From: Rehmannia glutinosa
Lineage: Eukaryota > Streptophyta > Magnoliopsida > Lamiales > Orobanchaceae
Assembly (NCBI GenBank): GCA_016081115.2
Contig: JABTTQ020003013.1
Location: 217,425-281,424 of the forward strand
DNA: 64,000 nt
Reading direction: 5' to 3'
The position numbers were made by a program, and so were the translations under genes. The first letter of the stretch is position 1, and each line of letters starts with the position of its first letter. This document shows positions 45,767-59,057 of this stretch, in pieces. The notes below the pieces were generated by a model, which worked only from the letters and a program-made list of their open reading frames with translations, had not been told where the DNA came from and did no database searches.

Positions 45767-46330
45767 GTTGATACTCGGAAAGAGTCAAAGAAAAGAGATG
45801 AAACACGAAAAGATGAAAAAAGATTTGAACTCTGAATTAGCTAAGTGAATCGGTCGATCGGAGAATCATTGTGTCAGGTTAATCGACAAAGTGAGTACCT
45901 ATGTGCAAAGAGAGAAGAGTTAAATCGCTAAGGGAATAAGTCTGAGTCATTTATGAGCAAAGTGACAAAAACGCATGATCGTTTTACTAAGCGGGAATGT
46001 TTTTAAGAATAGCGTCATCATAATTATGGCGTGTCTGATCAAAAAAGTTTGCACACAAAGCTTATGATTGGATATAAATGCTGTCGTATTAAATACGAGA
46101 AATAAAGTGTTAATCGGCGTGCAAAATCTGAGCCATTGATCTTGATCAAATTTCAAAAACCACCCGCACGTCCTTTCATAACCCATACTTATACCGTTTT
46201 GTCCAATTTTCTCTCACTTTACCAAAACTGTTCATCTCTCTCTCTCGAAAGCAAAGAAAGAAACTTTCTCTCAAAACCCTACAAATCCTCAAGTTCATTT
46301 TCAAAGTTTCGTTCGGTAAAACATAGAGAA
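45767..46330 (+). other. Leader between pol and the third ORF of element C
   Basis: Non-coding, aligned with the matching spacers in A and B. Ends with tctctctctcgaaagcaaag-type purine/pyrimidine leader sequence before the ATG at 46331. Confidence 0.5.
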
Positions 46331-49300
46331 ATGGCATCTACTCATGATTTTGTCAAGTTGGGAAAGCAAATCCACACTGGGTCTACTGTGGATTTCGACG
46401 GCATGATCAAACAAAGGTCTGATGACACCCTCGTGAAGAAGATTGCGAGAAACCGAAAAGTCGGATTAAAGCTGTTTTTGACGATGGAGTTTCCGTTGAC
46501 TACGTGGAAGAGGTCGCCGCGTTCTCGTGAACACTTTGAAGTTCACGATGAGGCATCAAGTCCTCTGTTCACGGAAAAGAGTTCACCATCACTGCCAAAG
46601 ATCTGGCAGAACACGTTCGTTGTCGGCGGAAGGAGTGCCGGAGATTTATTAAGGTGATGTTAACCCTGACTGCGGCTTGGAAGGAAGTGGCCAAGCCCGA
46701 CTATGCTGCGAAGGTTGTCTACACAAATTTGAGAAGAAGGCTGCCATGAGGAAGACTACCACAAGCTGGATATTGTTGCCAAGTGTGTGGACATCAAATT
46801 TGGAAGCTTTATTCACTATCAAAACCAAACCGATCGTGATGGCTGCGATCATAGGAGAAAAGAAGGTGAGTTGGTGAGTTTGTATACAAAGCAGACTACG
46901 CCAAAATGTTGGGAATAAATCCTTCAAGAAGGATGGTTCATTTGGAGGTTCCCGGGTACGGCCTGGTGAATGGCCGAATGATGGAAGTGGAAGGAGTCCT
47001 CTTCGACATGGAAAGGCGTTCCATGTCAACAAGAAAATGTTCGGTCTAATCTCTCGGAGCAGGAGGAGAGCTTATGCGAGAGAGGCGACACGAGTGAGGG
47101 GGAATCACCGCCCTGAAGAAACAACCTGCATCTCCTCCTCTCCCGAGAAGAAGGCTGCCCCTGCACTACTAAGAAGATTGTTGCCCCTGCAAAGCAAAGA
47201 AGCGAAAAAACAAAAGATGCCCTGCCCTGTGCCAAGTCACCGCCGCAGCTCGTGTCTCCCCCCTACCAGTATTTGTGGAGAAGGAACTGTTAATCCCTTC
47301 TCCGGTGATTAAAAAAAAAAAAGAGGCGCCCACAACAAGGAAGGCATTTTGCCTCTAAGACAAGCTGAAGGCATTTACCCGACGAACCAGAAGTAGAACC
47401 AGATATTCCTCTGGTGAAAACTAAAAAAGAATAAGAAGAATCTTCAAGTGCTCGAACTTGAGAAACCGGGCCGAGTCGACCACTCAATTTGAAAACAAAT
47501 ACAGAGCTATTTGAGAAGTAGAGTCTCCGGAGATTATAGATGAAACAACCAAGTCTGCAGGCCGTCGTGAGAGGCAAATTGAAGACACGATTGTAGTCGG
47601 AAACATTTGAGACACAAGAAGAATCGAGAGAGCAAACTCTCCTGTTGATAGGGTTGTTTCCCCCGCAACATGACGCCTTGGCTGAGGGTGCGGAGCACCA
47701 AAGTTTGCTACCTTCAATCCCGAGAACGAGGGACAATAGGGAGAAGATGATAAAGATGATGATGATGTAATGATCATATCCCCACCATATCCGGACATCC
47801 AAAATTGTCTCACGAGAATGGAGAAAGTGGAAGCTAAGTCGATCCAGGGAACAGTTCCAAAGACCAAAATTTATTGAAGAAGAAGACGCACTATTGAACT
47901 TTCTCGGATTGACCAATGTGGTCCAAGCACTTGATGAAGAAAATCGCACGAGATATCTTGCAGATCTTCAAAGACAAGGAGAAACAAAGGCGCGAGGAAG
48001 CGAGGCTCGTGAAAAGCGCAGTATTTGTCCCTTTCTGGAACCAGCGATCATACACATCCTCATCTTTACATCCTCTGCAGGAGTGATGAGGATGCGGATC
48101 TCTTCTTGCTTTCTGAAGAATTGCGAGATGCGGCAAGCTACGCGGGAATCCGGGGAACCGCATGAGCATATTGCCACGATTGTTCTTTGCCACCACTTCT
48201 CCGGCTCACTCGAGAAAGAAGGTGTTAAAGAGGCTGGCGATGGCGGGACTATGGGGACCCAGTCGAGCCTATCCCTAATGAAGGTGTCTTACCACCCCCC
48301 AATGGCTGAACACTCAAAGGGAATAGCTAGGAGTCCGGAGACAAGTGACCCCATTCCAAGTCACTCATTTGGTGTGCTAGTTGAGAGAAACTCCTTCGGC
48401 TGCGGCAAGGTCGGAGGATGTTGCGGTGACTCCACAACGAATCTTGGAGGCGAAGTGGAGAAGGAACAACAAATAAATACACGACAAGTTGTCCATGACG
48501 AGGCTCGGATAGTTAAAATTGTCTGTTGAAGTGCCAAGCGCTCTGCGGGCAGCCAATGGCGCCGCTGTGCGGTCGAGGCACGAGGAAGGAAGCGCCCCGG
48601 GAGTTAACACTGCAGGCAATGAAAGTGCAATCCATGGAGTTGAGACTCCGGTGGATGCCACCTCGAAAGACCCCAAGACAGTGACACATCGCCGAAGGAT
48701 CATCCAGGCCTCATTGCGATTGAGGCTGCGGGGAGGTAGTGAAGGCCAACGGGAGGTTGATACTTCCCGGGGTAAAGACACCGGACGCCTGAGAACATCC
48801 ATCCTTCTATCATTGATCCATCCGAAAAGGAGATAAGTGCTCTTCACAATTCCCAGAAAATCCCCGATGTAACCTTTTCGGGATGCGAAGGTGAAGACGA
48901 AGCCGAGTCATCCCCTCGCTAATCCAAAAGGCTCGGTGAGGATGTTCTCCCCAAGCACGAGTAAGTCCAACCTTAAGGCTACTGCCAAACCTTTAATTTT
49001 GATGATGAGCCACCCTTGGAAATCTCATCATCATCCGATGACGCTTCGATATGGCGAGGACGGTCAACTCATGTGGAAAAAAACCGGTGAGACCGCGAAG
49101 TTGTTAAGACGATTGAGGCTCGGCAAGCTAGGTCAACTTCACAATGAGACCCACCGAGACAGAGTCGATCGCGAGCTCCCCAAAGGCGGAGCAGGATCGA
49201 CTCCACCGAACTTCACGAGCACAAGTTGTCATTTAGATTCGTTGCCCGTGATGATTCGTTTGAAGAATCATTTCCCTTCTCTCGGAAGTACCTCACCTTA

Positions 49301-50905
49301 CGAAGAATCATTTCGAGATCAAGAACGTTTCCATAAACCTGATCCGTTATTCCAATGAGACACCATCGCCCCAATGAGACTTTGACTTTGACGTTGCTTG
49401 GCCGCCACTTGGTGAGACAGGGAGTGGCAGTGAGGTTCGAGAAGTTTTTAAGACCATATTTGCGAGAGATAGAGAAGATGGAGAGGCACCAGGCCTCACT
49501 TTGGACATGAGGTTTGGATAACCGAGATACAAAACTTCTTGCCGTCTGCGAGGAATAATTTTAGGATCCAAGAATGGTGGCAACAAACAAAAACAATGCA
49601 GCGTAGAACAAGCTCGATATTTCAGGACATTGTTCAATAAATTGCTAGTCTGGCGGGTTGAGAATGCGTCGAAGACAAGAATGCAAGAGAACATCGAGCG
49701 AATGCATGAATCTCACCACACGAGAGATGCACAGCTGCGTGAATACAATAAAAAAGAGCTCTGCGCGTAGAGGAGAACATGGATCGGAAGTTCAGCCTCC
49801 TCATGGCTGAAATGAAGCGGTGACAGTGAATCCAACGCCACCCGCTCCGAATTCCATGCAAAGACATACTCCATGGCTGATTAAGCATAACTCGGCTATC
49901 GATCGCTTAGACTTCATGATTGCTAGCTTGTTTCGGGGTTCTTCTCTCCTTTGATGATGCCAAAAAGGGGGAAGAGGAATAACTAAAGGCATTGAAAGGA
50001 TGCGAAGGAAAAAGGAGGGCGTATTTGTGAAGGGAAAGCAGTGAGGAACGAGAGAGAAGAGAGAAGAAAGGAAAATCTTTGAGGGGAAGGTTCGAAAGAT
50101 ATAACCTTGATGATTGCTAAAACCCCAACAAGGTCTTGTCGCGGTGATATCATCAAGCAAACTCCCTGTGACTCTGCCGCTCCAACATCTGCGGTACCCA
50201 TGGCCGAAAAAGAGAAAGATAGTTAAGCGGGGATGAAGGGCGTGGAAGGAAAGATGGATGCCCGAGTTATGGATATTACGAAACAACATGGAGGCATTCC
50301 GGACAAAGACACTATGCCATTTAGGATGTCGGAATCGAGCAAGATCTGTTGATAAATTCAAGACGCTCGCATCAGAAGGTTACTTCATAAAATATGTCCA
50401 TGGATCAAGCACGGGATTTGTATTGGGAAAAAGGCCTCAAGCTATGTGAAGAAGGCGACAGCGACGGCCGACCACTGCGCGATCGCTCTGTGGGTCACTC
50501 TGCTAGTCACTCAAATTTGGAAAAAAGAAGGCCCCATACAATACACGCCCGGAGGAAGAGGAAGAAGCGTGGTGGAGGAAGAGGTTTAAGACTAGACCTC
50601 TTCCCAAAAACATTAAGTACATAGATCCAGGCAAGAAAGGAGGGATCTATTGATTTGGATTCGACGAAGTAGCCAACCTGCAAGTGGCTAAGAACAATCT
50701 TGAGTATGTGAAGAGGATTGAAGAAGAAAATAGAAGACAAACTCAATTTGTGGGAGGAAAGACAAGAAAGAAAAAGAAGAGATGAAAGGCCGCGAGAAAA
50801 GGCTTATGAGAAAAAGAAGGCGAGTGAAGATGAGAAAAGAGAAAAAGGTCGAGGAAGATGACGGAGAGTGAAGAAGAGGAAAAGAAGGAGGCGGCGAAGG
50901 AGATG
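46331..50905 (+). pseudogene. Third ORF of element C
   Basis: ATG 46331, MASTHDFVKLGKQIHTGSTV and DFDGMIKQRSDDTLVKKIA, clearly homologous to the start in element A. Further homologous blocks: GYGLV-like text (46960), an acidic middle region (47700-49300), LMAEMK and FDDAKKG-type coiled coil (49790-49970), SMDQARDLYWEKGLKLCEEG (50394-50460) and a Lys/Arg/Glu-rich end. It is broken into many short frames. The 4.57-kb length matches A and B. Confidence 0.72.
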
Positions 50906-51197
50906 AAATGTTGATGTTCACCCTTCCTCGTATTTTACTATGTAAATACATCTTTATGTAAGTCTTACGTACATCGAATAAAATTGTATAATTTCTATAC
51001 TTGCGTAGATATAGAAACAGCATGGTTACCTTAAAGTTCATTTAAGCTACGATACACTCTAATAGCAATTTGTGTAAAGAACAAGAATGTTATGATCAAT
51101 AAAAGATTAATTTCGCATACATTCCGTGATTCTACATTGTCCGTACGTATCCTTGTTGTTCAATTATTGAATGAATGTTTTGAGTTTTGGCATCATC

Positions 51198-51210
51198 AAA
51201 AAGGGGAAAT
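51198..51210 (+). other. Polypurine tract of element C
   Basis: AAAAAGGGGAAAT directly before TGTTGGG of the 3' LTR, preceded by ttttggcatcatc as in A and B. Confidence 0.85.
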
Positions 51211-52731
51211 TGTTGGGAAATTAATTTTTAGATTTTGATGAATGCCATGTAAAACTTAGATTGTTGTAAATTGCATTGTAATAGATAGGCTGGTCGAAAT
51301 TTGAGTTAAGTCACTATGCCAAGATATGCAAGAAGTCAATGGAGACTAGAAGGAAGACTCATTTGTGTGGCGGTGAGTGTAGCAAAGAAAGAGAAGACAA
51401 GAACTCGATTGAAGGTGCGGTGAGATGCGGTGAGTAAAGTGTCGGTCAAGTCAACTCAAGACGCCCAAGTCTCAAGTTGAAGTGGATGAGTCATCAATGA
51501 TTGGAAGTCAAGGAAATGCGATCAAGTCGAGATAATCGAAAGAGATCCGTTGCCGAGAAGTCAAGAGAATTACTTAAACAAGTAATACTTCCATACTACC
51601 TTTCTTGAAGTGCTCGATCCCCGCGCGTGCAAAAGGAATAAACCAATGGGAAGCTCGCACTTGTGTCGAACTCGAAAAGTCAAGAATCATTCATACGAGG
51701 AAATGTCAATTCCAAGGACCCGCAACAAGACAAGCCAATGACCACAAGTGTCTTTTGGAAATTAGTCTATCTTTTCAATGGGCAAATTTTTCAAAAGAAC
51801 ACTATAAAAGCTGAGGAATCTATTTGAGAGAGTAGCAGGTTACCTTGACAATCAGAAATCAAATACGAACAAGAAAAGCAATATATGTAACCAAAAATAT
51901 TCTCAAATCATTCAAGTTCAATCCTTAAGCCTACATTACGAAGGAAATCAATCCAACACTCACTGTGAAGGAAAAGACGACTTCAATCGGTTGAAGAGGA
52001 AACATTTGAAGAATCAAGGGGTCTACATTCCACGGAGGATTGTAGGAAGGTTCAAGGTCGAACCAGTCTCAAGTTTTTGGAGGGCTTCGTGATCAAATCC
52101 AAGAAGCTTGAGCAAGTGGGTTGTAGTAGCAAGGAAGGCGCCTGTGAAGAAGGCGAGTCGCACGAGAAGCCTTGGTTGTGTGACCAAGGCATCTCAGATG
52201 AGTCCCAAAGGATCAAGTCATTTGTGTGATCAAGACTTGCATACGGGTTAACCACTTTATATATTGATCAATACTTAGTGGATTCCTCCAGGAGTTGGAG
52301 AAAAAGAGGAGTAGAAGAATTACCCCATCTTGAACCTCTATAAAAACTTATTGTGTCATTTACATTTCAAAGACTTTAATTTCTCGCACATTACTTTAAT
52401 ATCTGTGATAAATTTGCTATCCAATTGATGATCAACAAAGTGCTAAAACCAAGCATTAAAACATATTTAACCAAAATTCAAAGGTGTTAAGTCTTCATTT
52501 GAAAACATATCACACGATCGAGTTAAGTCTTTAGTCAAAAAAGCGGTGAGTTATGCTATCAATAGCTCGATCAAGTCTGGTTGAGTGACTACCTCTGTTG
52601 ATTAACTAACTTGTCCATCAAGGACTCGTGTGAAGTATTAACTCTGACGTTTTAAAAGGACTAAATCAAAAAGTTGGTAAGGTTTATTCAACCCCCTCTA
52701 AACCTTACACTCACACCCCTTGGGACCTACA
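51211..52731 (+). repeat. 3' LTR of element C
   Basis: TGTTGGGAAATTAATTTTTA to CTTGGGACCTACA, 1,521 bp, 67 bp shorter than the 5' LTR. Differences from the 5' LTR include many at CAG/CTG words, for example AAGACAGCCAAGT at 39307 versus AAGACGCCCAAGT at 51458. Confidence 0.92.
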
Positions 52732-52736
52732 TCGTC

Positions 52737-55338
52737 TTTAGATCCCAAGAGTGTGGTATCAGGATTATCTTGGGAATCGTGAAGAGCACTGGTTTCCTCT
52801 TCTGAGTCAGCAGTGATGACTTGAGGAATGCTCTTTTCATCTTGATTCTTACCCGGGAAAGTCTCAACCTCCCAGGCCTTCATTACCTCCTCGCGGTCTC
52901 AAGCGCAAAGCAAGGCCTGTACATTCCTTCGACAGAGACGAGATGTCTTGGGTCTTCTGCGGTGGCATCCACATGAGTCTCAACTCCTTAGATTATACTT
53001 TCATTGCCCAGTGTTAACTCCGGGCGAGATCCATCCTGCCGCCATTGCGATCGGCCGGCGTCCTCGACTGCACAAAGGCTGTTGGCACTTGATTGAGATA
53101 GACTTAAGCGCATGCGAGCTTCAAGTCAGTGACAACTTGTCTTTGTTATTATTCTTTTTCCTTCTCCACTTCATCTCCTTTCTACATTGTGGAGTCATCT
53201 CGCATCCTCCGACCTAGGAAGCTGCGGTGGAGTGAGTTTTCCCTCGGTGGCGCGCACCGGTGAGTGACTTATGTTAGGGTCACTCTGCTCCCGGACTTAG
53301 GCTACTTCCTTTGAGTGCTCGGTAGTGGGGCGGTGGTAAGACACCTTCAACAGGGGGTTGGCTCAACTTGGGTGCCCAAGTTCCCGGTGTCACCGCCAAA
53401 TCCCTTAGATCCGTCCCCGAGTGGGCTGGGAAGTGGTTGCGGCAATAATCGTGGCAATCTGTTGTACCACTCCCAACGGATCAATCTCGGTGAGATTTAG
53501 AAAACTCTCATGGTCCTTCCCTCACCATTTTTGCTCATGCATTATTCCTCGGATTCAGCATGGCTTCTTTGCATGTCCAACACATTGCGGTGATGGGATG
53601 GGAAGTCTTCATCACTTCCTCAAAGCATATCAATGTGAGGATGAGTATGGTGTCGGTTCGAGTGAGAGGACAAATGTTAGCTTTTTCACGAGCCGCTTCC
53701 TCTACGCACGGCTTTTTCTTGCTCCTTGCGAATTTGCGGCATATTTATGCGTTATCCTCATCCAGGACCGTAGTGCGATGTCTGATGTCAATTTCAAGAA
53801 GCTTGAAAAGCTCCTCTTCTTTCTCAATATACTCGGGGTGTTCAAACCGCACCCTTGAGTGACTCGGCTTCCATTTCTCCATGCTCTCGAGGCGATTCGG
53901 ATATGGGTATAATGGAGAATACATGATTATATCATCATCGTCATCCTCTCCTTGTTGCCCTTCCTTTTCAGGAATGGAAGGCAACATACTCTCTTGCTCG
54001 GCTCGCTTGGAAGAACGGGAGCAGGTGGAGACACAACTCCTTCATCAAGAGATTTTGTTGTCTTTCTTTGTCTCTTCTTCCTCATTGGTCTATCCACAGT
54101 GGGTCTTCTATTTGCCTCTGCGATCACCTTCGGCCAGATTTGCGTGTTTCATCAAAAACTTGAGACCGCACTTCTTGGCGATCTCGTGACTATCTCGGTG
54201 AGTGGCGACTCATTTGTCTTCTCAAGCTCCGAGAGCTTGGTGATTCTTTTTCTTCTTTTAGTTTTCACTAGAGGAATGTCCGGGTTCTACTTCCTCCGTT
54301 CCTCAAGGTAAAGGCCTTCGGAGTTGTCTTAGAGGCGTGCCCTTCTCACCTTGGCGATCCTCTTCTTCTTAATTCTGGAGAAGGTATAAGGGTTCTTCTT
54401 CTATCCGGTCTGCGTGGGCGGGAGACACTGCAGTGTAGGGGCGGAGTGACTCATTTTGCAGGGCGGAGTGCGTCTTTCTTCTTTCTTGCCGCAGAGCAGC
54501 TTTCTTCTTTATAGTCCGCAGGGCGCTCTCTTCCGAGGAGGGGGTGAAGCGGCTGCGTCAGAATCTGGTGATTCCCCCTCACCGTGTCGATCCTTTTGGC
54601 ATAGGCTCTCTTACAGGCTCTCGAGAGATTGGCGGGAACATCTTCATTGACATGGAATGGCTTTCCATGTCGAAGGGAACACCCTTCACCTCCATTAGGT
54701 GTCCAATGACTAGGCCATAGCCAAGTAATCCTCCAAAGGATCCATCCTCCTTGAGCGACTTGTTGCAATATTCCGCAAAGTCATTTGTAAATGAATTCAG
54801 CCCAATTGATTTTTTCTCTTCCATGATCGCAAACCAGCGATCAACCGTTTGACGGTGATTGAAGCGCCCAAACTTCATGTCTACACTCTTCGTGGACGAT
54901 ATCCATTAGTTCGTGATAATCGTCCTTCAGCCTTTCTTTCGCTTGTGTATACCACTTTTTGCAAAGACATTAGGTTTGGCTACTTCCTTCCATGCAGCGC
55001 CCTAAGTTGACATCGGCTTCATATATCTCCGGCATGCCCTCCGGCGGTAATAAACGATGTTTCGCAAGGTCCTGCGGTGATTAGAAAGTCCTTGCGGTGG
55101 ACGAGGATTTAATCCCCGCCCCGCACCTCAGCGTTGCGTAAAACTATGCGACCTCCTCAACGTATGTCATCGAAAAATTCCATCGTGAGGAATGGTTTGA
55201 CCGGATTTCTCGATTTTATCCGCTATCTTCTTTACAAGGGTTTCATTGGAACCCTGTTTTATCATCCCTTCAAAATTCATAGTTGATCCGGTGTGGATTT
55301 TAGCTGCGAGCTTAGCAAAATCATGTCTTTAGTGCCAT
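52737..55338 (-). pseudogene. Third ORF of element B, N-terminal part
   Basis: Begins at ATG 55338-55336. Blocks homologous to element A include GRFNHRQTVDRWFAIMEEKK, LLGYGLVIGHLMEVKGVPFD (54878-54579), an acidic middle part with EYIEKEEELFKLLEIDIRHR (53850) and SEEETSALHDSQD (52800). Frameshifts throughout. The right-hand continuation was displaced to 39034-37052 by element C; the tcgtc duplication marks the joint. Confidence 0.72.
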
Positions 55339-55892
55339 TTCTAGAAGATTCTACCGATTGAATCTTGATAAACTTGCTTGAGAAATGCTAGGGTTTTGAG
55401 AGAAAAGCTTGCTTTCTTTTACTCGGGAAGATGAACAGTTTTAAGAAAAAGTGAGAGAGAAAACTGAACGATTGAGTATATAAGGGTCATGAGATGATGT
55501 ATTTTTGATATTTTGAATTTTTTATCAAGATCAACGGCTCAGATTTAGCACGTCACATTGAATTTAATTTCTCGCATTTAATGTGGCAGCATTTATATCC
55601 AATCATATGCTTACTGTGCAGCTTTTGATTGTACCTGTCATTATTACGCTGATGTCATCCTTAAAAACATTCCCGCTCATTAAAAACGACTGCGTTTTTG
55701 TCACTTAGCTCATAAATGACTCATTTTACTCCTTAAATGACTCAGCTCTTCTTCTCTCTATTCGAATAGTGACTCGGTTACCACCAACTCGTCTGGTGAC
55801 TTTTCGTCTGGTGATTCACTTAGTTGATTCATGAGATTTGCTCTGTTTTCACCTTTTCATGTTTCCTCTCTTCTCATTGAGTCTTCTGAGTG
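55339..55892 (-). other. Leader between pol and the third ORF of element B
   Basis: Non-coding, similar to 24655-25187 of element A. No gene seen. Confidence 0.5.
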
Positions 55893-58800
55893 TCAACTCA
55901 GCTCAATTAGCCCTAGCTCATGCTTAAGCTCTTCAAATCTTGATTCACATAGGGGTTTGGTGAATATGTCAGCTAACTATTTATCAGTTGAGATATATTC
56001 CAAAATGATGTCTTTCTTTTCGACATGATCTCTTATAAAATGATATCCGAGCATCAATGTACTTTGTTCTCGAATGCAACACGATTTCGAGTGATTGCAA
56101 TAGCACTTGTGTTATCACACATAATTGGAATCTCTTTTTCTTCAATTTCATAATCTCTCATTGTTGTCTCATCCATAAGACTTGGGCACAATAGCCGCCC
56201 CACGCCTATGTACTACTCTGCCTTGGTGTGGATGTGGCTATTGAGTTTTGCTTCTTGCTAAACCAGGAGACCAATTTGTTTCCAAGCATTTGACATGTAC
56301 GAAGTACTTTTCTGTCAACTCAACATCCAACATAGTCGAGTTTGAATAACTTGATGTGGCTTGAATCTACCTTCCTTTGGATGCCATAAGCCAACTTCTT
56401 GGCATCCCTTCAAATATCTTAGGATTCTCTTAGGCTGCCGATCATGTGACTTTCCTTTGGAGCAGATTGGAATCTTGCACATACTCCTACCGCAAAGGTG
56501 ATGTCCGCCAACTTTAACATTGTTAGATAGAGCGATGATCCACTAAGTGCTCACGTATCTTGTTTGATCCACGAGGCTTGCCATCTGCATCCATGTCCAT
56601 CTTGATGATGTATTCATTGGTATTTTCACAGAAGACTTCTCTTCCATACCAAATTTCTTCATTAAATCCCTGGTGTACTTTGTTTGACTTATGAAAGTTC
56701 CATCCTTCAGCTGTTTAACTTGAAGTCCTAAGAAGAATGTCAGCTCTCCCATCATGCTCATTTCAAATTTGCTTTGCATGAGGTTTGAGAATTTATCACC
56801 ATGACTCTTTGTTTGTGGATCCAAAAATGATGTCGTCAACATATATTTGAACAAGCAATATACTCTCCCCATCTTGAATTCTGAAGAGTATTCTGTCCAC
56901 TTTGCCTTTGGTGAATCCATTATCTGTCAAAAATTGAGATAATGTATCATACCATTCTCTAGAGTGCTTGTTTCAATCCATGTAGAGCTTTTCTTGAGCT
57001 TGTACACCTTGTCTCAAGAGTCTTCCGCTCAAAGCACGGAGGTTGCTCAACATAGACTTCTTCTTCTAATAGTCCATTTAAAAATGCACTTTTCACATCC
57101 ATTTGATATACGATAAAGTTCTTGTGTGCAAGATAGGCAAGAAACATCCTTATGCTTCTAATCTTTTTGAGGAGCAAATGTTTCATCAAAATCTATTCTT
57201 CTTCTTGGCAATACCCTTTGGCTACCAATCTTGCTTTGTTTCTTACCACGAGAACCTTCTTCATTCATCTTGTTTCGAAAACCCATTTTGTGCCAATAAC
57301 ATTTTGATGGGTTGGTCTTTGCACCAATTCACATACCTTGTTCCTTTCAAACTAATTGGCTCTTCTTGCATGGCTTGAATCCAATGTGTGTCATCCAATG
57401 CTTGTAACACATCTTTTGGCTCTATTTGGGAAATAAAACAAGTGAACATTGCTTCTTGTTGAGCTCTGGATCTGGATTCTTACACCATCTCTAACATCTC
57501 CGATGACTAGCTCACGGTGGATGGTCTCTCGGCCATCTCACATCGAGTTGTAGTAAATCGGTGGTTTAGTCATCTTGCAGTTTGTGTTTTCTTGACAACT
57601 CTTTCATTATCATTCAGATGCAGATTTTCCACTGTCTTTGAGACTCAGCAGATCTCATCTTCATCTTGATTAATTGCTCGACTTGACTTCAACATAAAGA
57701 CTCTTACGCATAGTTGGTGACTTAGCTTATCGCCTAACTCTTCAATGTCTTCTCCATTTACATTAGGTTCATCAAAAACCACATGGATAGACTCTTTTGT
57801 GACCATAGTCCTCTTGTTCAGACTCGCTGACGCTTTGCTTTGGTGAGTATCCCAAAAGATACCTTCATCGACTTTAGCATCAAAAGCACTTTAGATTATC
57901 CTTGTCATTGTTGTGGATGAAGCATTTACATCCAAATATTCTAAAATATGCAACATTTGGCTTTCTCCACATCCATATTTCATAGGGAGTCTTTGTCATT
58001 GTCTGTTAATCATGCATCTATTTTGAGTATAGCATGCGATGTTGATGGCCCAAATTTAAAATCTCTTTGGCAATCGACTTTAGCTAACATAGTTCTTGCA
58101 ACTTCTTTGAGAGTTCTGTTTCTTCTTTCTCCTACTCCATTCGATGTGGAGTCCTTGCTATGAGAATAATTCATGAGCAATACCATTTTCAACACAATGC
58201 GAAGTTATTATCCCATTGACAAACTCGGTTTCTCTATCGGACCTTATCTTTATAATGGTTTGACTCTTCTCATTTTGAACTCTTCTCATCATGTGAGGTA
58301 ACTTCGCAAAGTTTCTTTCTTTTTACATGAAGATTGTCCATGTATATCTTGAATAATCATCCACCACTACTAAAGTGTATTTCTTTCCACTTATGCTGGC
58401 TCAAGCTCATTTGGACCAAATAGATCCGTCGCAATGCGGATGTAATATCCTTGTTGAAGATGGATTAGACTTCTATTTGAATGATGATTTGATCACGCTT
58501 TCCCATCGACATGCATCACAAACACTTTCTTTCTTGTACACCGAGTCTAGCGATCCTTCCACAAGATGACTCCTTGCAAGCTTGTTAATTGTCTTGAAAT
58601 TCAAATGATTGACTTTTTGTGCCACAACCCTAACTTGATTCGTTTGTACTCTTTGCAACGACAAGTGCTTGGTGTGGCGATTGACGATCTACCACATACA
58701 TGTTCTTAATGCGGATCCTTGCAACCTTTGTTTCATTTGATTCGGTGTCTTTAATTTGGCACATTCCATATTAAATCAACATTATAGCCCTTGTCCGCGA

Positions 58801-59057
58801 GTTGGCTAATGCTTAACAAGTTGAAGTTGAGGCCTTCAACATATGCAACATCCGTGATTTCTAATCCATTTTCTTGATGGATCCGATTGCCTCTTATTTC
58901 CACGGAGCTTCATTTTCCTCCAAGTATGACTTTTGTGCCTCTAATCTCCTTGAATTTTGATAGATTTTTCTTGTTTCTGTCATGTGTCCGGAATAGTCAC
59001 TATCCATATACCAGGTTCCTTGGCACTCAGTTGTTCCTTGAACCCGTAATCAAGAAA
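55893..59057 (-). pseudogene. pol of element B, decayed
   Basis: In minus order: protease region (about 59030-58950); pre-integrase (58660-58470, KKESVCDAC visible); integrase (58400-58050, including GVGERRNRTLKEVARTML); RT (57449-56543: [60 protein letters not shown]); RNase H (56500-55960). The frame is broken repeatedly. It shares with element A the in-frame UAG before Leu-Ala-Asp-Ile (about 55976), within otherwise matching sequence. Confidence 0.85.

Larger units (their letters stand above)
39035..52731 (+). mobile_element. Element C: Sirevirus-type retrotransposon, complete, nested in element B
   Basis: 13.7 kb on the plus strand: LTR, PBS, gag, pol, third ORF, PPT, LTR. The exact target duplication tcgtc occurs at 39030-39034 and 52732-52736. 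It interrupts the third ORF of element B in the opposite orientation. Structure matches elements A and B, but gag has lost its zinc-knuckle region and all frames are broken by many small indels. Confidence 0.93.

Noticed and set aside
47290..47949. 219-residue minus-strand open frame in element C
   Set aside because: Antisense to the third ORF of C, whose blocks align on the plus strand; the frame is probably opened by small indels.
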